From Vibrio fluminensis (GTDB lineage: Bacteria; Pseudomonadota; Gammaproteobacteria; Enterobacterales; Vibrionaceae), in contig NZ_JADILO010000017.1 in NCBI RefSeq assembly GCF_015278125.1, forward strand, positions 16,693 to 80,692: a stretch of DNA of 64,000 nucleotides, written 5' to 3'. Positions 53,383 through 64,000 of the stretch are shown here, in pieces (the first letter of the stretch is position 1; the number at the start of each line of letters is the position of its first letter). The notes under the pieces were generated by a model that saw only the letters and a program-made list of their open reading frames with translations, was not told where the DNA came from and searched no databases. The translations under genes and the position numbers were made by a program.

Positions 53383-54123
53383 TTAATAACTTGGGATGGC
53401 AATGCGTCTTTCCAACCAGCGTACCGCCTGAGAAACCAACAAGATTAATAGTAAGTACTCGAATACGAGGAAGGTATAGATCTCTAGTGGTAAGTACTCC
53501 GTTACCACCAGCTCGTTGGCTCGTCGAGTTAAGTCACTTAAACCAATCACGCTAACCAGTGAACTCATCTTGAGAATATAGACAAATTGGTTCCCGAGCG
53601 GAGGTAAGATTTGTCGAAATGCTTGCGGTAAAATCACTAGGCGCATGGTTTGCCAGTAATCTAAGCCCAGCGAACTTGCAGCTTCATGTTGTCCTTTACG
53701 TATCGCTTGGATACCACCACGAAAGACTTCAGCCATAAAGGCACTCTCAGCGATAGTGAGTGCTATCACTCCTGCCCAAAAATGATTCAGCGAGATATCC
53801 ATCAGAGTGGGCATACCGTAGTAAACCCACAGCAGTAGTACCAGAACCGGTATTGAGCGAACGACCTCGACGTAGAGGCGATTAAACCATTGTAGTGGTT
53901 TACTTTTGGACAATGCGGGTAGAGCGATAACCAATCCTAAAGACATTGCGAGTAACATGCTGAGCAGTGAGATCTGTATGGTGTCGTTAAAGCCTGCTAA
54001 TAAAAATGTTAGGTTGGTTCTGCCTTGCTCAGTGCTCGGGTCGAGTACATACCAGCCCCATTGGTAATCGGAACATCCCGTTAGCATTAGTAAACTTAGT
54101 GGCCAAAGTCGTTGGTAGTTCAC
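53383..54123 (-). CDS. Amino-acid ABC transporter permease with an N-terminal lipobox
   Basis: This 246-residue permease of the HisM/GlnP type has the EAA loop EAASSLGLDYWQTMRLVILPQA (about 147-168) and VEVVRSIPVLVLLLWVYYGMP. Unusually it opens with a lipoprotein-type signal, LLMLTGC with Cys17, followed by about 25 polar residues before the first permease helix. If processed, the permease would be lipid-anchored at its periplasmic N-terminus. It diverges from a PheC-like binding-protein gene, and no ATPase gene is nearby. Confidence 0.85.
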   Translation of the reverse strand: MNYQRLWPLSLLMLTGCSDYQWGWYVLDPSTEQGRTNLTFLLAGFNDTIQISLLSMLLAMSLGLVIALPALSKSKPLQWFNRLYVEVVRSIPVLVLLLWVYYGMPTLMDISLNHFWAGVIALTIAESAFMAEVFRGGIQAIRKGQHEAASSLGLDYWQTMRLVILPQAFRQILPPLGNQFVYILKMSSLVSVIGLSDLTRRANELVVTEYLPLEIYTFLVFEYLLLILLVSQAVRWLERRIAIPSY

Positions 54124-54156
54124 AGTTACTCCCTAAACTTGTGAAAAACAGTCCTT

Positions 54157-54205
54157 GTAACAACTATGTTACCAATGAAGACTGTTTAATGGTTAATAAT
54201 TAAAC
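54157..54205. promoter_or_regulatory. Two inverted repeats between divergent transport genes
   Basis: GTAACA-ACTA-TGTTAC (54157-54172) is a perfect inverted repeat. GTTTAAT (54184-54190) and ATTAAAC (54199-54205) form a second. Both lie between the divergent permease and binding-protein genes, where an operator would be expected. The regulator is unknown. Confidence 0.35.
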
Positions 54206-54241
54206 GGAATATATTGGTCGTCTTGCTTTCGAGGGAATGAA

Positions 54242-55018
54242 ATGAAAAAAATACTGTTGGGATTAGGGCTGAGTTTATTGATGGTCGCGCAGGGAGTGCA
54301 GGCACAAAGCCGTTTGCATGAGATATTAGATAGTGGGGTACTGAGAGTCGGCACAACGGGTGATTGGAACCCGATGACGATTAAAGATCCCGCGACCAAT
54401 AGTTATCGTGGGTTTGATATCGATATCACTAGTGAACTTGCCAAAGATCTCGGCGTAAAAGTGGAGTATGTACCTACCGATTGGAAAACTTTGGTCAATG
54501 GCATTACAGCGAATAAATACGATATCACCGGTAGTGCTTCTTTGAATATGTCGCGTGCCAAAGTCGCTGGTTATAGTCAGCCCTATTTCTTTCTCGCGTT
54601 TGTACCTGTGGTGCAAAAGAAAGATTTAGCTAAGTTCAGCGATTGGAGTGATTTTGACCGACCTGAAGTGAAAGTGGCAGCGACGCTGGGTACAGTACAA
54701 GAGAAGATGGTTAAAGAGTTTTTCCCTGCCGCGAAGCACATTGTGATTGAAGCTCCGGCGCGAGATTTTCAAGAGTTGCTTGCTCGTCGTGCTGATGTAT
54801 CGGTAACGTCTAATGTCGAGGCTGCAACGCTGGTGGAGAAGTTTAACCAGTTGGCAATTGTTCCAGTGAAAGAGCCGCGTAAACCAACCCCTATCGCCAT
54901 GTTATTGCCACAAGGCGATCAGGTGTGGATTAACTATATCAACCACTGGGTTGAGCTAAAGCAAACTCAAGGTTTTTTCAAAGCCACTGCTGAAAAGTGG
55001 GGACTGCAAAGTCTTTGA
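54242..55018 (+). CDS. Family 3 periplasmic binding protein, cyclohexadienyl-dehydratase (PheC)-like
   Basis: This 258-residue precursor has a signal peptide ending near residue 20 (VQA). The opening SRLHEILDSGVLRVGTTGDWNPMT and the stretch GFDIDITSELAKDLGVKVEYVPTDW resemble periplasmic PheC, an enzyme that arose from an amino-acid-binding protein. The glutamate of VTSNVEAATL appears to align with the catalytic glutamate of PheC from memory, but the aspartate before it is not kept. It could be an enzyme for prephenate/arogenate or a plain binding protein for the divergent permease. Confidence 0.75.
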   Translation: MKKILLGLGLSLLMVAQGVQAQSRLHEILDSGVLRVGTTGDWNPMTIKDPATNSYRGFDIDITSELAKDLGVKVEYVPTDWKTLVNGITANKYDITGSASLNMSRAKVAGYSQPYFFLAFVPVVQKKDLAKFSDWSDFDRPEVKVAATLGTVQEKMVKEFFPAAKHIVIEAPARDFQELLARRADVSVTSNVEAATLVEKFNQLAIVPVKEPRKPTPIAMLLPQGDQVWINYINHWVELKQTQGFFKATAEKWGLQSL

Positions 55019-55022
55019 TAGC

Positions 55023-55048
55023 AAAAGAGCCGCAAGTGCGGCTCTTTA
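55023..55048. terminator. Terminator between the PheC-like gene and punC
   Basis: AAAGAGCCGC/GCGGCTCTTT forms a 10-bp stem with an AAGT loop and is followed by T runs on both strands, between two convergent genes. Confidence 0.88.
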
Positions 55049-55051
55049 AAC

Positions 55052-56263
55052 TTACTCTTCACTTACAACGCGTGAATTATCCGGCGCGGTGAAGTGTTGA
55101 GAGAGCTCTCGGTTGGAAACAATATAACCCACCCACATACCAAGCATACAAATCACAATCGCAATACCAGTCGCGTGTTGTGCTTGGCTAGCCAGTGCTG
55201 CTACTAATGCGCTGGATAGGCTGCTAACACTAATTTGCAGGCTATTTTGTAAACCTGCTGCCGTTGCAGGGCTTTGTTTAGCACTACCGAGTGCGCGGTT
55301 TACCACGATTGGGTACATCGCGCCGTTAGCTACGGCAATCAGACAGAATGGCGCGAGAATTGGCCAAATTGAACTAAGCTCCCATTGTGATGCGACAAAA
55401 ATCATCACAGACGCAACGCTGAACAATCCGACTAATTGACGAAGTACTTTTTCATCACCGTACTTAGCGACCATCACTTTTCCTAGCCAGCCACCTGCCA
55501 TAAATGCGATGGTTTGAGGCACAAAGCTAAGACCAATGTCTTTTGCTTCATAACCCAGTTGCGCCATGATTTCTGGCATACCGGTTAGGTAAGCAAAGAA
55601 AGCCGCTGATGCGGTAGCAAACATCATCACGTTACCTAGGTAAGTTTTCGAACTTACTAAAGCGCGAATGTCAGCAGTGACTGAGGTTTGCTTAGTTTCC
55701 ACTTGTTCTTGTGGTTGGCGCATCGTAGCGAATACCAGCAATACACCCATAATGGTTAGGGCGTAGAAAATGCTGTGCCAGCCAAAGCTATCCGCTAGTA
55801 GAACGCCCAATTGTGGCGCGAGTGCTGGAGAAAGTGCAACCAAAGGCATTATGGTGGCAAAGATCTGTTGGCTTGCACTGCTGTAACGCTTGATTACCAT
55901 TGCTTGCCAAATTACCGCTGGCGCACAAACACCGATAGCTTGAATAAAGCGCAGTGTCAGTAGCTGCCAAACCTGATCGCTAAACGCTAAACCAAGAGAA
56001 GAGATAGTAAATAGCGCTAAGCCAACTGCCAAGGTATTGCGGTGACCAAATTTATCCGACGCTAAACCCCATAGTAGCTGACCGCTTGCCATGCCAACCA
56101 AAAATACGGTGAGAGAAAGTGCGATTTGTTCTGGGCCAGTAGCAAAGTCAACTTCCATCATCTTAAATGCGGGAAGGTACATATCAGTGGCAATAAAGCC
56201 GAGCATCGAAAGTGCTGATAAATAGAACAACTGCAATTTAGAAACTTGAGTAGAGACGTTCAT
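55052..56263 (-). CDS. punC: Purine nucleoside transporter PunC-like (MFS, Bcr/CflA type)
   Basis: This 403-residue protein has twelve predicted helices of the DHA1 MFS group. The block ALSMLGFIATDMYLPAF and the motif A-like WGLASDKFGHRN match YdhC/PunC of E. coli, as does VPQTIAFMAGGWLG. PunC imports purine nucleosides and is activated by the LysR protein PunR, whose homologue is divergent here. I chose the ATG at 56263 because the longer frame starts at TTG and adds five residues. Bcr-like drug export cannot be excluded. Confidence 0.82.
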   Translation of the reverse strand: MNVSTQVSKLQLFYLSALSMLGFIATDMYLPAFKMMEVDFATGPEQIALSLTVFLVGMASGQLLWGLASDKFGHRNTLAVGLALFTISSLGLAFSDQVWQLLTLRFIQAIGVCAPAVIWQAMVIKRYSSASQQIFATIMPLVALSPALAPQLGVLLADSFGWHSIFYALTIMGVLLVFATMRQPQEQVETKQTSVTADIRALVSSKTYLGNVMMFATASAAFFAYLTGMPEIMAQLGYEAKDIGLSFVPQTIAFMAGGWLGKVMVAKYGDEKVLRQLVGLFSVASVMIFVASQWELSSIWPILAPFCLIAVANGAMYPIVVNRALGSAKQSPATAAGLQNSLQISVSSLSSALVAALASQAQHATGIAIVICMLGMWVGYIVSNRELSQHFTAPDNSRVVSEE

Positions 56264-56303
56264 CTTATTACCATTCAAAAAAATTCATTTATAAAGGTTT
56301 GCA

Positions 56304-56322
56304 ATACTCTTCTGCAGAGTAT
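56304..56322. promoter_or_regulatory. Candidate PunR operator
   Basis: ATACTCTTCTGCAGAGTAT is a near-perfect palindrome (7-base arms ATACTCT/AGAGTAT, 5-base centre) of the T-N11-A LysR type. It lies between divergent punC and punR. Confidence 0.5.
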
Positions 56323-56413
56323 GCCATTCAATGTCCCGCATTCTATTTTTGGTAATAAATAAAATAAAACGTTAATATTTGTGGTTATCAATCAAAAAAT
56401 TTGAAGGCTAGCT

Positions 56414-57322
56414 ATGAGCGTGTTTTCGCGTAACTCTCTTAAGATGATCGACACTGTGGCTCGACTGGGCAGTTTTACTGCGGCCGCAGAGGTATTGCAT
56501 AAAGTGCCTTCGGCGATTAGCTATAGCGTCAGGCAGATGGAACAAGATCTCGATGTGGTACTATTTAAGCGTTTACCTAGGAAGGTCGAGTTAACTCCAG
56601 CCGGTGAAGTGTTCTTAACGGAAGCGCGCGCAATGCTACGACAAATGGAAGAGGTGAAGAGCCAAACTCGACGTGCTGCTCATGGTTGGCAAAAAACCTT
56701 GAAGTTGACGTTAGACAATGTGGTGCGTTTGGATCAAATGAAGCCGTTGATCGAAGCGTTCTATGCCACGTTTGAGCATGCAGAGTTACAGATCAACATG
56801 GAAGTATTTAATGGATCCTGGGAAGCGATTTCACAAGGTCGCGCGGATATTGTGATTGGCGCGACCGCGGCGATTCCGGTTGGCGGTGACTTTGAAGTTA
56901 AAGAGATGGGGGTATTGGATTGGGCATTTGTGATGTCGCCAAGCCATCCATGTGTGCGTGAGCAAGTACTGACCGAAGAGTTTGTTAGTCAGTTTCCTGC
57001 GATCTGTTTAGATGACACATCGAATGTATTGCCTAAACGTCATACTGTGCACTATCCACAACAAAGACGCTTGTTATTGCCTAATTGGTACAGCGCGATA
57101 GAGTGCCTGAAAAACGGTGTTGGTGTTGGTTATATGCCGAGACACATCGCTCAACCTTTGATTGAGGAGGGCGTGCTGGTGGAAAAAATTCTGCCTGAGG
57201 ATAAGCCATTAAGTTATTGCTGTTTGGTGTGGCGAAAAGATGAAAACCACAAAATGATTGAGTGGATGGTGGATTACCTAGGCTCAAGTGAACAGTTGTA
57301 TAACGACTGGTTACGCGCATAA
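56414..57322 (+). CDS. punR: LysR-family regulator PunR-like
   Basis: This 302-residue protein matches E. coli PunR (YdhB) over its length. The helix-turn-helix GSFTAAAEVLHKVPSAISYSVRQME is at about 18-42, and the effector domain contains EVFNGSWEAISQGRADIVIGATAAIPVGG. The gene is divergent from punC, which is also its known target in E. coli. Purines or nucleosides are the likely inducers. Autoregulation through the shared operator is likely. Confidence 0.85.
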   Translation: MSVFSRNSLKMIDTVARLGSFTAAAEVLHKVPSAISYSVRQMEQDLDVVLFKRLPRKVELTPAGEVFLTEARAMLRQMEEVKSQTRRAAHGWQKTLKLTLDNVVRLDQMKPLIEAFYATFEHAELQINMEVFNGSWEAISQGRADIVIGATAAIPVGGDFEVKEMGVLDWAFVMSPSHPCVREQVLTEEFVSQFPAICLDDTSNVLPKRHTVHYPQQRRLLLPNWYSAIECLKNGVGVGYMPRHIAQPLIEEGVLVEKILPEDKPLSYCCLVWRKDENHKMIEWMVDYLGSSEQLYNDWLRA

Positions 57323-57350
57323 AAAACGCCAGCGAGTCGCTGGCGCTTAT
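57319..57350 (-). terminator. Terminator of fadBA
   Basis: CGCCAGCG/CGCTGGCG forms an 8-bp stem with an AGT loop. On the minus strand it is followed by TTTTTTATG, so it mainly serves fadA; it also abuts the punR stop. Confidence 0.85.
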
Positions 57351-57380
57351 TTAAGGTTTGCTCTGATACTGACAGCGTGA

Positions 57381-60744
<3,364 letters not shown>

Positions 60745-60783
60745 GTCTATCTCCGTGACATTTAATCTACTATTAGACTTTTA

Positions 60784-60800
60784 TACTGGTACGATTTGTT
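60784..60800. promoter_or_regulatory. Candidate FadR operator of fadBA
   Basis: The stretch TACTGGTACGATTTGTT shares CTGGTACGA with the E. coli fadBA FadR site, with a looser right half. It lies about 40-56 bases before the fadB start. FadR would repress fadBA until acyl-CoA is present. Confidence 0.65.
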
Positions 60801-60943
60801 TCGCTTCTAGTGTGGACTCGAGAATGTTTAATTTCAATACAAAATTCAAACAAGTGTTTAACATTGTGATTTAGGTATTCCACTCTTCTCTTGCTAATGG
60901 CTCGTGATAAACTTGCTACCACTATGTATTTTGCAAGCAAATC

Positions 60944-61570
60944 ATGAACGATAAGCCCTATTTAATTCCTGAAAAACCAGTGATTTTCGAAGAAGAGATT
61001 AAAAAGAGTCTCTTTATTACTTATTTAGCGCATACACCTAGTGTTGCTAGCGCGAAGTCTTTTGTGGATGAAATAAAGAAGAAACACGCAGATGCTCGGC
61101 ACAATTGCTGGGGATTTGTCGCGGGTCGTCCCGAAGATTCAATGCAGTGGGGGTTTAGCGATGATGGTGAACCTTCTGGAACGGCAGGAAAGCCCATTTT
61201 GGCGCAATTATCTGGTTCAGGCGTTGGTGAAATTAGTGCTGTTGTGACACGTTATTATGGTGGTATACGTTTGGGAACAGGCGGTTTGGTGAAAGCATAC
61301 GGCGGTGGTGTACAGCAAGCTCTTAAGCTGCTTCAAACAATCGAGAAAAAAATCACCACATTAATAACGCTCCAGTTAGACTATGGCTTTATGCCTGTCG
61401 CACAATCGTTATTTGCTCAGTTCGGTGTGCAGGAAGTTGAGGCACAATACAGTGATGAAGTTGTACTTACCCTTGAGATTGAAGTGCGTGAGTTAGAGGT
61501 ATTTACTCAAACTATCATCAATAAGAGTGGCGCTAAAGCCATTGTTACCCCGATTAACGGGATTAAATAG
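60944..61570 (+). CDS. yigZ: YigZ / IMPACT family protein
   Basis: This 208-residue protein has an N-terminal IMPACT (UPF0029) domain with HNCWGFVAGRPEDSMQWGFSDDGEPSGTAG, then the DUF1949 domain (about 140-205). Related YIH1/IMPACT proteins act on translation control in eukaryotes, but the bacterial role is unclear. The order yigZ-trkH-hemG beside fadBA is the same in E. coli, except that pepQ is missing here. The gene is divergent from fadB. Confidence 0.9.
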   Translation: MNDKPYLIPEKPVIFEEEIKKSLFITYLAHTPSVASAKSFVDEIKKKHADARHNCWGFVAGRPEDSMQWGFSDDGEPSGTAGKPILAQLSGSGVGEISAVVTRYYGGIRLGTGGLVKAYGGGVQQALKLLQTIEKKITTLITLQLDYGFMPVAQSLFAQFGVQEVEAQYSDEVVLTLEIEVRELEVFTQTIINKSGAKAIVTPINGIK

Positions 61571-61605
61571 GAAGTCAGAAGCCTAGCTTCACACATCATT
61601 AAGCA

Positions 61606-63063
61606 ATGCAATTTCGATCAATTATCCGAATCGTAGGGCTCTTGCTCGCCCTGTTTAGCGTCTCGATGCTTGCCCCTGCCTTGGTAGCGTTAATCTACCG
61701 AGATGGTGCTGGCGTACCGTTTGTGACGACTTTCTTTGTTCTGCTTTTTTGTGGGGCAATTTGTTGGTTCCCCAATCGGCGTCATAAGCATGAACTTAAA
61801 GCGCGAGATGGCTTTTTAATTGTTGTTCTGTTCTGGACGGTTATCGGCAGTGCCGGTTCCTTGCCATTTTTACTCGCTGATAACCCTAGTGTGTCGGTAA
61901 CGGATGCCTTTTTTGAATCCTTTTCCGCGTTAACGACCACTGGTGCAACAGTAATTGTTGGTCTTGACCATTTACCTAAAGCGATTTTGTTCTACCGCCA
62001 ATTCTTACAATGGTTTGGCGGGATGGGGATCATCGTGTTAGCCGTCGCTATTCTTCCGGTGCTTGGTATCGGGGGAATGCAGCTTTATCGAGCAGAGATT
62101 CCAGGACCAGTAAAAGACAGCAAAATGACGCCACGTATCGCTGAGACGGCAAAAGCGCTGTGGTATATCTATTTAAGTTTAACGATAGCTTGTGCTGTGG
62201 CGTTTTGGTTGGCAGGGATGACACCGTTTGATGCCATTGGTCATAGTTTCTCAACCATCGCGATTGGTGGCTTCTCTACCCATGATGCGAGTATGGGCTA
62301 TTTTGATAGTTACGCGATTAATATGATTACCGTGGTATTCCTATTAATATCAGCGTGTAACTACTCATTGCACTTTGCGGCTTTTGCTTCTGGTGGTGTT
62401 CACCCTAAATATTATTGGAAGGACCCTGAGTTTCGCGCTTTCATCTTTATTCAAGTGCTTTTATTTCTCGTGTGCTTTTTGATGCTACTCAATCATCACT
62501 CTTATGACACGATCTATGAGGCATTTGATCAGGCGCTGTTCCAAACAGTTTCAATCTCCACCACCGCAGGTTTCACCACCACAGGATTTGCTGAGTGGCC
62601 TTTGTTCTTACCCGTATTGTTATTGTTCTCTTCTTTTATAGGAGGATGCGCAGGTTCGACGGGGGGAGGCATGAAAGTTATCCGTATCTTGTTACTCACA
62701 CTGCAAGGTGCTCGAGAACTGAAACGTTTAGTGCATCCGCGCGCGGTTTATACGATTAAATTAGGAGGAAGTGCGCTTCCTCAGCGAGTGGTTGATGCCG
62801 TATGGGGGTTCTTCTCTGCATACGCATTGGTATTTGTAGTTTGTATGCTGGCTCTGATTGCAACTGGTATGGATGAACTCAGCGCATTCTCCGCAGTAGC
62901 GGCAACATTGAATAATCTCGGCCCTGGCCTAGGAGAAGTTGCGCTGCATTTCGGTGAGATTAACGATAAAGCGAAATGGGTATTAGTGGTATCGATGTTG
63001 TTTGGGCGACTTGAGATCTTTACTCTACTTATATTACTGACTCCAACTTTTTGGCGTAGCTAA
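61606..63063 (+). CDS. trkH: Trk potassium uptake channel TrkH
   Basis: This 485-residue inner-membrane channel has four repeats with pore filters. These are visible as TTTGAT (about 103), AIGGFS (about 220), TTAGFTTTG (about 321) and TLNNLGPGLG (about 435). It needs the cytoplasmic TrkA ring, which is not coded here. The glycine-rich gate loop FIGGCAGSTGGGMKVIR is seen at about 345. It follows yigZ after 35 bases and precedes hemG by 9 bases. Confidence 0.96.
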   Translation: MQFRSIIRIVGLLLALFSVSMLAPALVALIYRDGAGVPFVTTFFVLLFCGAICWFPNRRHKHELKARDGFLIVVLFWTVIGSAGSLPFLLADNPSVSVTDAFFESFSALTTTGATVIVGLDHLPKAILFYRQFLQWFGGMGIIVLAVAILPVLGIGGMQLYRAEIPGPVKDSKMTPRIAETAKALWYIYLSLTIACAVAFWLAGMTPFDAIGHSFSTIAIGGFSTHDASMGYFDSYAINMITVVFLLISACNYSLHFAAFASGGVHPKYYWKDPEFRAFIFIQVLLFLVCFLMLLNHHSYDTIYEAFDQALFQTVSISTTAGFTTTGFAEWPLFLPVLLLFSSFIGGCAGSTGGGMKVIRILLLTLQGARELKRLVHPRAVYTIKLGGSALPQRVVDAVWGFFSAYALVFVVCMLALIATGMDELSAFSAVAATLNNLGPGLGEVALHFGEINDKAKWVLVVSMLFGRLEIFTLLILLTPTFWRS

Positions 63064-63072
63064 GGACTAAAT

Positions 63073-63600
63073 GTGAAAAAAGCACTGTTTCTATATTCTT
63101 CCCAAGAAGGGCAGACGATTAAAATTCTAAAACATATCGAAGCACAGTTTGGAGAGTATCAATGTGAGCTGGTGGATTTGCATCAGGTAGATAGTGTTGA
63201 CTTCTCTTTATATGAACGAGTGCTGATTGGTGCATCGATTCGTTATGGCAAACTTAATAAAAAGCTCTATCAGTTTATTGAGGCCAACCTTGTGCAGTTG
63301 CAGCAACATAAAGTCGCTTTCTTTTGCGTTAACCTAACAGCTAGAAAAGAGGACCAAGGTAAAGATACCCCAGAAGGGAGTGTTTATATTAAGACGTTTC
63401 TACAGCGATCACCTTGGCAACCGGAATTGATTGGTGTGTTTGCTGGTGCTCTTTATTACCCTCGTTATGGCTGGTTTGACAAAATGATGATTAAACTGAT
63501 TATGACGCTGACTGGGGGAGAAACGGATACCAGTAAAGAGGTTGAGTATACCAATTGGGAAAAAGTGACTTTATTTGCCGAAAACTTTAAGAACTTGTAA
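63073..63600 (+). CDS. hemG: Menaquinone-dependent protoporphyrinogen oxidase HemG
   Basis: This 175-residue flavodoxin-like protein oxidises protoporphyrinogen IX for heme synthesis, using quinones. The FMN-loop region is YSSQEGQTIKI (about 8-18), and the long insert typical of HemG follows ARKEDQGKDTPE. The start is GTG at 63073; the ATG two bases before it is out of frame. It is followed by a terminator and then an rRNA operon, as in E. coli. Confidence 0.93.
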   Translation: MKKALFLYSSQEGQTIKILKHIEAQFGEYQCELVDLHQVDSVDFSLYERVLIGASIRYGKLNKKLYQFIEANLVQLQQHKVAFFCVNLTARKEDQGKDTPEGSVYIKTFLQRSPWQPELIGVFAGALYYPRYGWFDKMMIKLIMTLTGGETDTSKEVEYTNWEKVTLFAENFKNL

Positions 63601-63602
63601 AC

Positions 63603-63630
63603 AAAACCGCCTCTTTTGGCGGTTTTAGCT
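63603..63630 (+). terminator. Terminator of yigZ-trkH-hemG
   Basis: AAAACCGCC/GGCGGTTTT forms a 9-bp stem with loop TCTTTT and ends in a short T run. Confidence 0.85.
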
Positions 63631-63679
63631 TAAGAAGTAATCGAACGATAAAAAAAACGGAAAAACTTCAAAAAAGCAC

Positions 63680-63707
63680 TTGCCAAAGCGAACGCGATCT
63701 CTATAAT
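63680..63707 (+). promoter_or_regulatory. rRNA operon promoter P1
   Basis: TTGCCA (63680-63685) and TATAAT (63702-63707) are 16 bases apart, with a GC-rich discriminator GCGCCC after the -10 box as in stringently controlled promoters. A-tracts upstream (63648-63676) could act as an UP element. Confidence 0.85.
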
Positions 63708-63809
63708 GCGCCCTCGTTGACACGGCAAAGCTTCGAAAGAAACGAAAGCCAAGTTAACAAGGTCAAATTAGCCAAGCGAAACGCTTGAAAAAAAGTTTGA
63801 AAAAAGTGG

Positions 63810-63837
63810 TTGACACTAAACTTAATCTCGCTAAAAT
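63810..63837 (+). promoter_or_regulatory. rRNA operon promoter P2
   Basis: TTGACA (63810-63815) and TAAAAT (63832-63837) are separated by 16 bases. It lies 130 bases after P1, the usual spacing for rrn P1/P2 pairs. Confidence 0.82.
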
Positions 63838-63844
63838 GACCGTC

Positions 63845-63883
63845 CGTTTTGAGAGAACTCAAAGCGAAAAGCTCTTTAACAAT
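63845..63883 (+). promoter_or_regulatory. rRNA antitermination signals boxB and boxA
   Basis: A 9-bp hairpin (63845-63866, loop AGAA) is the boxB-like element. It is followed by GCTCTTTAACAAT (63871-63883), the exact boxA that binds NusB/NusE. They mark the leader of an rRNA operon; 16S rRNA begins right of the window. Confidence 0.93.
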
Positions 63884-63924
63884 ATAAACCTATCAATCTG
63901 TGTGGGCACTCGTTGATGATAATC

Positions 63925-63991
63925 CAATTAGATACTTCGGTATCAAATTCGATTTCAATGAACTGAGTGACCAATTGATACTTCGGTATCA
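63925..63991 (+). repeat. Two UUCG hairpin repeats in the rRNA leader
   Basis: GATACTTCGGTATC occurs at 63931-63944 and again at 63977-63990. Each is preceded by CCAATT and followed by A. Each forms a 5-bp hairpin closed by a UUCG tetraloop. They lie between boxA and the 16S gene. Confidence 0.85.
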
Positions 63992-64000
63992 GCACAGTCA

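Overview
The window is a piece of the large chromosome of a Vibrio-like gammaproteobacterium, covering the replication origin and its two flanks. The evidence is the order dnaA-dnaN-recF-gyrB, rpmH-rnpA-yidD-yidC-mnmE-mioC, an intergenic region with DnaA boxes and clustered GATC sites, then mnmG-rsmG-parA-parB-atpIBEFHAGDC-glmU. A DUF2860-like outer-membrane protein, an intact ilvGMEDA operon and a manganese-riboswitch/MneA unit also fit Vibrio. The content is almost entirely chromosomal core. I see no prophage, insertion sequence, CRISPR array or defence island.

Layout. 1-7.5 kb: yihD, ccoG, srkA, dsbA, yihG, an outer-membrane protein and comM. 7.5-14.3 kb: the attenuator-controlled ilvL-ilvGMEDA operon for branched-chain amino acids. 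14.5-20.4 kb: acuI, a LysR regulator, a possible small RNA, tusA, a small membrane protein, a family-5 solute-binding protein with a candidate CRP site, and the Mn exporter mneA behind a yybP-ykoY riboswitch. 20.9-26.1 kb: glyQS, avtA, and ibpA with a heat-shock promoter and an RNA thermometer. 26.6-32.7 kb: gyrB, recF, dnaN and dnaA, all leftward, with a DnaA-box cluster upstream of dnaA. 33.1-35.4 kb: a polar amino-acid (cystine-like) ABC transporter. 35.4-39.9 kb: rpmH to mioC. 39.9-40.4 kb: oriC. 40.4-53.3 kb: mnmG, rsmG, the parAB segregation genes, the whole F1Fo ATP synthase operon and glmU. 53.4-63.6 kb: a divergent permease / PheC-like binding-protein pair, the punC/punR pair, the fadBA beta-oxidation operon with a FadR-type operator, then yigZ, trkH and hemG. 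63.6-64.0 kb: promoters and antitermination leader of an rRNA operon whose 16S gene lies beyond the right edge.

How the parts work together. The centre is a replication, segregation and energy hub: DnaA, the clamp, RecF and gyrase act at an origin carrying four DnaA boxes, three GATC-headed AT-rich repeats and 14 GATC sites in about 180 bp. ParAB follow directly, and translation, tRNA-modification, membrane-insertion and ATP-synthase genes lie on either side. An intrinsic terminator separates mioC from the origin.

Most of the interest is in RNA and regulatory DNA rather than new protein families. The main items are the manganese riboswitch with a possible pseudoknot over the mneA start region, the ibpA leader (sigma-32 promoter, possible small ORF, ROSE-like thermometer), a terminated transcript candidate between lysR and tusA, an ERIC-like palindrome at the end of gyrB, a parS-like palindrome in recF, and duplicated UUCG hairpins in the rRNA leader. 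I found no clearly new multi-gene system; the least explained gene pair is the lipobox-bearing permease next to a cyclohexadienyl-dehydratase-like periplasmic protein. Several start codons were moved inward from the longest open frame by family length and ribosome-binding sites, and two genes shorter than 50 codons (ilvL, rpmH) were read directly from the DNA.
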